This document shows positions 59,494-64,000 of a stretch of DNA of 64,000 nt, piece by piece; within the stretch, counting starts at the first letter, position 1, and the number at the start of each line of letters is the position of its first letter. The notes beneath the pieces were generated by a model. The model did not search any database. It was not told the DNA's origin and worked only from the letters and a program-made list of their open reading frames with translations. A program made the translations under genes and the position numbers. Where the stretch lies: positions 286,759 through 350,758 of the forward strand of contig QHTE01000055.1 in the NCBI GenBank assembly GCA_003220685.1, given 5' to 3'. The DNA is from Candidatus Rokuibacteriota bacterium. Lineage in GTDB: Bacteria; Methylomirabilota; Methylomirabilia; Rokubacteriales; CSP1-6.

Positions 59494-60144
59494 ATGAAGC
59501 CACGTCCGAACGCCCGCCTGCCGAAGATCCCCGAGATGACGATCCGTCGTCTCTCGGTCTACACCCGATGCCTGCTGCAGCTCGAGGAAGACGGCGTCAA
59601 GACCGTGTCCTCGCAGGAGTTGGCGGACCGCTTCAACCTCAATTCGGCGCAGGTCCGCAAGGACCTCGCCTATTTTGGCGAGTTCGGTGTTCGCGGCATC
59701 GGCTACTACGTCTCGGGCTTGAAGGCCGAGCTCCAGCGGATCCTCGGCCTCGACCGCGAGTGGCCGGTGGCGCTCGTCGGGTTCGGCAATCTCGGCTCGG
59801 CGCTGTTCCACTACCGGGGCTTCGCCCGGCAGGGGTTCCGGATCGCGGCGATCTTCGACGAGGATCCGTCGAAGGTGGCGTCCGAGGTCGAGTCGACGCC
59901 GATCTTCGCGAGCCGTGACCTCGGCCGCGAGGTGAAGGCGCGGGGCATCCAGATCGCGATCGTCGCGGTGCCCACCGAGGCGGCGCAGTCGGTCGCGGAC
60001 CAGCTGGTCGCGGCCGGTATCAAAGCGATCCTCAACTTCGCACCCGCCCGCATCAAGGTCCCCCGCGACATCCGTCTCAAGAACGTCGACCTCTCGATTG
60101 AGCTCGAGACCCTCTCGTTCTATCTCGCCAAGACCTCCCGCTAG
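59494..60144 (+). CDS. rex: Redox-sensing transcriptional repressor Rex
   Basis: A 216-residue repressor that reads the NADH/NAD+ ratio. The N-terminal winged helix (about 1-80) contains 'TVSSQELADRFNLNSAQVRKD' (core 'LADRFNLNSAQVRKDLAYFG'); the Rossmann domain has 'VALVGFGNLGSALFHYRGF' (core 'LVGFGNLGSAL') and the C-terminal domain-swapped helix 'LETLSFYLAKTS'. It commonly represses respiratory and fermentative genes when NADH is low, so its position after F0 genes is suggestive. I saw no TTGTGA-type operator in front of the local operons. Confidence 0.96.
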   Translation: MKPRPNARLPKIPEMTIRRLSVYTRCLLQLEEDGVKTVSSQELADRFNLNSAQVRKDLAYFGEFGVRGIGYYVSGLKAELQRILGLDREWPVALVGFGNLGSALFHYRGFARQGFRIAAIFDEDPSKVASEVESTPIFASRDLGREVKARGIQIAIVAVPTEAAQSVADQLVAAGIKAILNFAPARIKVPRDIRLKNVDLSIELETLSFYLAKTSR

Positions 60145-60312
60145 CCTCTCGGCGTCCAACGCGCCGGCGGGTGGGAGCGGTTTGGCTCGGGGGTGGGGCC
60201 CACGCGCCCACGCGCCGCGCGCCGCGTCGTCGCCGGGACCCCTGCCCCGCCTCGCCGCTCCACTCGCCAGTCCGCCGCCAGCGCCGTGGTACCGTAAAGC
60301 GTTCGGTTCGAG

Positions 60313-63300
60313 ATGCTGACAGAGTGGCCGGCATTCGAAGCGCTGGCGAAATCGTTCGCCGAGGGAGAAGTCTGCCTCCGCGTCGCCGGCCTCACCGGCT
60401 CGGCCCGCGCCCTGGCGGTCGCCGAGCTCCTCCAGGTCCATCCGCGCCCCGCGCTCGTCGTGGTCGCCGGTCTGGCCGAAGCTCACCGCTGGACCCAGGA
60501 CCTCAAGTTCTTCGGCGCAACCGTCCTCGAGTTTCCTCCGCCGGAGCCTCGACTCTGGCGCGGCGGCCATCACCGCGAAGCGGACGCCGAGCGCGCGGTG
60601 ATCGCGCGGCGGCTGACGGTGGCCGACCCGGTCACAGTGGTGACGACGCCGGCCGCGCTGGGCGCTCCGCTGTGGAGTCGCGAGGAGTTCGCGGCGCGCA
60701 CGCTCCGCCTCGCGACCGGCGACAGCCTCGATCGCGAGCTCTTGCTCGAGGCGTTGGAGCGCTGCGGCTACGAGAGGGTCGAGACGGTCGTGAGCGTGGG
60801 CCAGTGGAGCTTGCGCGGCGGCATCGTCGACGTCTTCTCGCCGAGCCAGGCCGGCCCGGCGCGGCTCGAGTTCCTGGGCGACGACATCGAATCGATCCGC
60901 CTGTTCGATCCGACGTCCCAGCGCTCGGTCGGGAAGCTCGACGAGCTGCTCGTGCTGCCGCTGCCGCCCGAGGACGGCGCTCCCGAGCCCGCAGCGCGGC
61001 TCCTCGACTACCTGCCGCCGGCGGCACCGGTCCTGGTCGACCTGCCGAAGCTTCTGGACGAGCCGACGGACGAAACCGTTGCGGACCCGCCGCTCCGCGA
61101 GCGCCTCGCGGGCCGCCAGATCGTCGAGCTGAGCCTGGTCGCCGGCACGTCGAGCGCCGCGGCCGGCGCGGGGCCCGGGACCGAGATCGTGCTCGAGACA
61201 CAGGAGGTTCCGCGCTTCACCGGCCGCTTCAACCAGCTCACCGCGGAGATCGCGCGCTGGCGCGCGGAGGGATTTCGTGTCCGCGTGACCGCAGCCGACG
61301 AGCGCCAGGCGGAGCACCTGCGCCAGATCCTCCGCGAGCACCAGGTCGAAGCCGTCCTGGCGACGTCGCTCGAGGGACCGGATGCGCTGACGGTCGTCGT
61401 CGGCGAGTGCGCCACCGGGTTCGCGATCCCCGCTCTGGGCGTCATCGTGCTGACCGAGGGCGAAGTCTTCGGCGCCCGGCGTCGATCGCTGCGCCGGCCC
61501 AAGTACCAGCGCGGCGCCGCGCTCACGGCGTTCACCGATCTGGCCGCCGGCGACATCATCGTCCACGAGGACCACGGGCTCGGCCGCTATCTGGGGCTTC
61601 GGACGATGAAGGTCGGCGACCGCGAGAGCGACTTCCTGCTGCTCGAGTACGCCGAGGGCAACCGGCTCTACCTGCCCGTCGAGCGGCTCGAGCTCATCTC
61701 GAAATATCTGGGCGGCGACGCGGGCGCCGCCCGGCTCGACCGGCTCGGCGGCGCGTCCTGGCAGCGCGTGAAGGAGTCGGTCCGCGCCGCGTTGCGCGAG
61801 ATGGCCGAGGGACTGCTTCGCCTCTACGCGCAGCGCGCCGTCACCGAGGGCCACGCGTTCGCGGCGGACACGCCGTGGCAGCGCGAGTTCGAGGCGGCGT
61901 TCCGGTTCGAGGAGACGGCGGATCAGCTCAAGGCGATCGAGGACACCAAGCGCGACATGGAGGCGGGCCGCCCGATGGACCGCCTCGTGGCCGGCGACGT
62001 CGGCTACGGCAAGACCGAGGTCGCGCTGCGCGCGGCGTTCAAGGCGGTCGGCGACGGCATGCAGGTCGCCGTGCTCGTGCCGACGACCGTGCTGGCCCAG
62101 CAGCACTGGGCCACGTTCGCCGATCGGTTCGCGCCGTTCCCGGCGAAAGTGGAGCTCCTGTCCCGCTTCCGTTCGCCCAAGGAGCAGAAGGCGATCGTCG
62201 AGGGGCTGCGCCGGGGCACCGTCGACGTCGTGATCGGCACCCACCGCCTCCTGTCGAAGGACGTCGCGTTCAAGAATCTCGGGCTCATGGTCATCGACGA
62301 GGAGCACCGGTTCGGCGTCGCGCACAAGGAGCGCATGAAGCAGCTGCGCGCCTCCGTGGACGTGCTCGCGCTCACCGCGACGCCGATTCCCCGGACGCTT
62401 TACATGTCGCTCTCCGGCGTGCGGGATATGTCGGTGATCGAGACCGCGCCGCTCGATCGGCTGCCGGTCGAGACCGTCATCCGCCGCTTTAGCCGCGGCG
62501 TCATCAACGAGGCGCTCGAGCGCGAGCTCGCGCGGGGAGGCCAGGTCTTCTTCGTTCACAACCGCGTCCAGTCGCTGCCGTCGATGGCGAAGCTCGTCCA
62601 GGAGCTGGTGCCGGACGCGCGCGTCATCATGGGCCACGGCCAGATGAAGGAGCGCGAGCTTGAAGCGACCATGGTGAAGTTCGTCACGGGTCAGGCCGAC
62701 GTCCTCGTCTCCACCGCCATCGTCGAGTCCGGGCTGGACATCCCGGCGTCCAACACGATCATCATCAACCGCGCCGACCGGTTCGGGCTCGCGCAGCTCT
62801 ACCAGCTCCGGGGCCGTGTCGGGCGCGAGCGGCAGCAGGCCTACGCCTATCTGCTCGTTCCGGCCGACGGTCGGGTCGACGAGCAGGCGCAGCGGCGGCT
62901 TCGCGCACTGCAGGAATTGACCGAGCTCGGCTCGGGATTCAAGCTCGCGATGCGCGATCTCGAGATCCGGGGCGCCGGGAACCTCCTGGGGGCCCAGCAG
63001 CACGGCCACATCGCCGCCGTCGGCTACGATCTTTATTCGAAGCTCCTGGCCGAGGCTGTGCGAGAATTGGCCGGCGGTCCGACCGCCGCTACGGTCGATC
63101 CAGTCATCAGCGTGGCCGTAGAAGGGTTCTTGCCAGAGGAATATGTACCCGAGGTCAATCAGCGACTCGCGTTGTACAAACGCCTCGCGGGGGCGACCAG
63201 CGACGCGGAGGTTGCCGATCTGCGCGCCGAGCTGGCCGACCGGTTCGGCCCCTTGCCCGCCGCGGCCGAACAGCTCCTGGACATCGTGCGCATCCGCGTG

Positions 63301-63534
63301 GCGGCCCGCGCCGTGGGCATCGAGAAGATCGAGGCAGGCGACGGCAAGGCGCTGGTCACGTTCTCCCCGGTCACCCCGCTGGACCCGGAGCACCTCGTGC
63401 GCGTCATCCAGAAGAGCCGTGGGCGGTTCAAGATGAAGCGCGAGTTCACGCTCGAGGCCACGATCCTGAGGGGCGACTGGTCCCGCGTCCGCGACTCCCT
63501 GCTCGGTATGCTCGCCGATCTGGGCCGTTCGTGA
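60313..63534 (+). CDS. mfd: Transcription-repair coupling factor
   Basis: A 1073-residue SF2 translocase that removes stalled RNA polymerase and recruits UvrA. The N-terminal UvrB-like region includes 'VGQWSLRGGIVDVFSPSQ'; the RNAP-interaction domain 'GDIIVHEDHGLGRYLGL' lies near residue 420; the motor has Walker A 'VAGDVGYGKTEVALRAAF', 'VIDEEHRFGVAHKERMK' (DEEH box), 'LALTATPIPRTLYMSL' and 'ASNTIIINRADRFGLAQLYQLRGRVGR' (core 'LYQLRGRVGR'). Slightly shorter than E. coli Mfd (1148). The stop overlaps the next GTG. Confidence 0.97.
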   Translation: MLTEWPAFEALAKSFAEGEVCLRVAGLTGSARALAVAELLQVHPRPALVVVAGLAEAHRWTQDLKFFGATVLEFPPPEPRLWRGGHHREADAERAVIARRLTVADPVTVVTTPAALGAPLWSREEFAARTLRLATGDSLDRELLLEALERCGYERVETVVSVGQWSLRGGIVDVFSPSQAGPARLEFLGDDIESIRLFDPTSQRSVGKLDELLVLPLPPEDGAPEPAARLLDYLPPAAPVLVDLPKLLDEPTDETVADPPLRERLAGRQIVELSLVAGTSSAAAGAGPGTEIVLETQEVPRFTGRFNQLTAEIARWRAEGFRVRVTAADERQAEHLRQILREHQVEAVLATSLEGPDALTVVVGECATGFAIPALGVIVLTEGEVFGARRRSLRRPKYQRGAALTAFTDLAAGDIIVHEDHGLGRYLGLRTMKVGDRESDFLLLEYAEGNRLYLPVERLELISKYLGGDAGAARLDRLGGASWQRVKESVRAALREMAEGLLRLYAQRAVTEGHAFAADTPWQREFEAAFRFEETADQLKAIEDTKRDMEAGRPMDRLVAGDVGYGKTEVALRAAFKAVGDGMQVAVLVPTTVLAQQHWATFADRFAPFPAKVELLSRFRSPKEQKAIVEGLRRGTVDVVIGTHRLLSKDVAFKNLGLMVIDEEHRFGVAHKERMKQLRASVDVLALTATPIPRTLYMSLSGVRDMSVIETAPLDRLPVETVIRRFSRGVINEALERELARGGQVFFVHNRVQSLPSMAKLVQELVPDARVIMGHGQMKERELEATMVKFVTGQADVLVSTAIVESGLDIPASNTIIINRADRFGLAQLYQLRGRVGRERQQAYAYLLVPADGRVDEQAQRRLRALQELTELGSGFKLAMRDLEIRGAGNLLGAQQHGHIAAVGYDLYSKLLAEAVRELAGGPTAATVDPVISVAVEGFLPEEYVPEVNQRLALYKRLAGATSDAEVADLRAELADRFGPLPAAAEQLLDIVRIRVAARAVGIEKIEAGDGKALVTFSPVTPLDPEHLVRVIQKSRGRFKMKREFTLEATILRGDWSRVRDSLLGMLADLGRS

Positions 63535-64000
63535 TCTGGCGGTTCCTTGGGCCGTCGCTCCTGATCCTGGCCTTCGCCGGGTGCTCCATGCCTCAATGGA
63601 TGCCGCTCGTCGGCGAGCAGCAGATCGTGAAGGACGAGCCGCCGAAGGCCGCCCCGCCGACGTCCACCGTGCCGGTGCGCCTGAGCTCCGCGGGGCAGAA
63701 GCCGTCGCCGCCCGACGAGCGGGTGACCGACCGCGTATTGGCCATCGTCAACAACGACGCGATCACGCTCTCCGAGATCCAGGAGGCGATCGCGGTCTAC
63801 AAGTACGAGAACCGCGATCGGGCGTCGGAGAGCTCCGACCAGCTCGTACAGCAGTTCCTCACCCGGATGATCGACAGCCGGCTCCAGGTCCAGGAAGCCG
63901 AGCGCGAAAAGATCGTCATCGAAGAGAGAGAGATCGACGAGGAGCTGGCCGACCGCATCACGAAGATGAACATGAAGAGCAAGGAGGAGTTCGAGGCGGC
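63531..64000 (+). CDS. SurA-like periplasmic chaperone/peptidyl-prolyl isomerase, N-terminal part
   Basis: The first 156 codons before the window ends. GTG 63531 overlaps the mfd stop (GTGA). A hydrophobic start 'FLGPSLLILAFAGCSM' resembles a lipoprotein signal, but position -3 is Phe, not a canonical lipobox Leu/Val/Ile, so lipidation is uncertain. After a proline-rich linker, 'DRVLAIVNNDAITLSEIQEAI' (core 'VLAIVNNDAITLSEI') is the SurA N-terminal signature, followed by helices 'LVQQFLTRMIDSRLQVQEAE' (core 'MIDSRLQVQEAE'). Parvulin domains would lie beyond the edge. It would fold outer-membrane proteins. Confidence 0.85.
   Translation, partial: MIWRFLGPSLLILAFAGCSMPQWMPLVGEQQIVKDEPPKAAPPTSTVPVRLSSAGQKPSPPDERVTDRVLAIVNNDAITLSEIQEAIAVYKYENRDRASESSDQLVQQFLTRMIDSRLQVQEAEREKIVIEEREIDEELADRITKMNMKSKEEFEA

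Noticed and set aside
60145..60312. A small gene between rex and mfd
   Set aside because: The plus-strand frames here are A/R/P-rich, and no ribosome site or recognisable protein is present; probably untranslated spacer.
59419..63393. A 1324-codon open frame antisense to mfd
   Set aside because: Arginine/glutamate/leucine-rich composition typical of antisense shadows in GC-rich DNA; the plus strand encodes a complete Mfd with all motifs.

Overview
This 64-kb window is high-GC (roughly two thirds G+C by eye), densely coded bacterial chromosome with no tRNA, rRNA, CRISPR array, prophage or insertion-sequence transposase. The protein repertoire is that of a Gram-negative-type, aerobic or microaerobic organotroph: LLM-class flavin oxidoreductase, CaiB/BaiF CoA-transferase, acyl-CoA dehydrogenase, many ABC solute-binding proteins, nuoLMN, an F0 cluster followed by rex, MlaC and SurA-like envelope proteins. 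My best guess is a Candidatus Rokubacteria / Methylomirabilota-type genome. That is an inference from gene content and style, not from a marker gene.

Layout. 0-2.95 kb: end of an acyl-CoA synthetase, an HdrB-like Fe-S protein, an LLM oxidoreductase and a TPP-enzyme relic with a large internal deletion. 2.98-6.4 kb: haem operon hemE-hemH-hemY. 6.5-11.8 kb: CaiB-type CoA-transferase and a DUF1722 protein on the minus strand; Ldh2-type dehydrogenase, a small protein, an APC permease and a broken corA on the plus strand. 11.8-19.9 kb: a cell-wall neighbourhood with a BadF-type sugar kinase, mlaC, a DUF429 protein, nagZ, three small secreted or glycine-zipper proteins, namZ (DUF1343), murQ and an unlisted 53-residue membrane protein. 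Together NamZ, NagZ, the kinase and MurQ could take MurNAc-GlcNAc from cell-wall turnover to GlcNAc-6-phosphate.

20-32.3 kb: sugar-acid dehydratase, SDR, acyl-CoA dehydrogenase and enoyl-CoA hydratase, then a minus-strand oligopeptide-type ABC system (three paralogous binding proteins, DppB- and DppC-type permeases, no ATPases) and a PaaI-like thioesterase. 32.3-39.8 kb: shortened DJ-1-like protein, gamma-carbonic anhydrase, a type III polyketide synthase-methyltransferase-FAD oxidoreductase operon, RraA-like protein, CDF transporter, M23 peptidase, YnfA. 39.8-45.5 kb: nuoL-nuoM-nuoN and a NagD-like phosphatase. 45.7-53.7 kb: glycerol-3-phosphate cluster glpD, ugpB-A-E, two glycerophosphodiesterase genes (the second frameshifted) and glpK. 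53.7-57.6 kb: an iron-type ABC transporter. 57.7-64 kb: atpZ-atpI-atpB-atpE (no atpF or F1 genes), rex, mfd and the start of a SurA-like lipoprotein.

Themes. (i) Translational coupling is pervasive: ATGA, GTGA, TTGA and apparently CTGA overlaps. (ii) Several genes have a -10-like box 6-7 nt before the start codon, suggesting leaderless transcripts. (iii) A palindromic intergenic repeat, usually in tandem pairs, recurs in at least five intergenic gaps. (iv) A 120-nt palindrome-rich insert bounded by a perfect 17-bp direct repeat splits the dppB-dppC junction. (v) Four genes carry internal deletions or frameshifts while their neighbours are intact. No stretch of more than about 300 bases lacks a gene.
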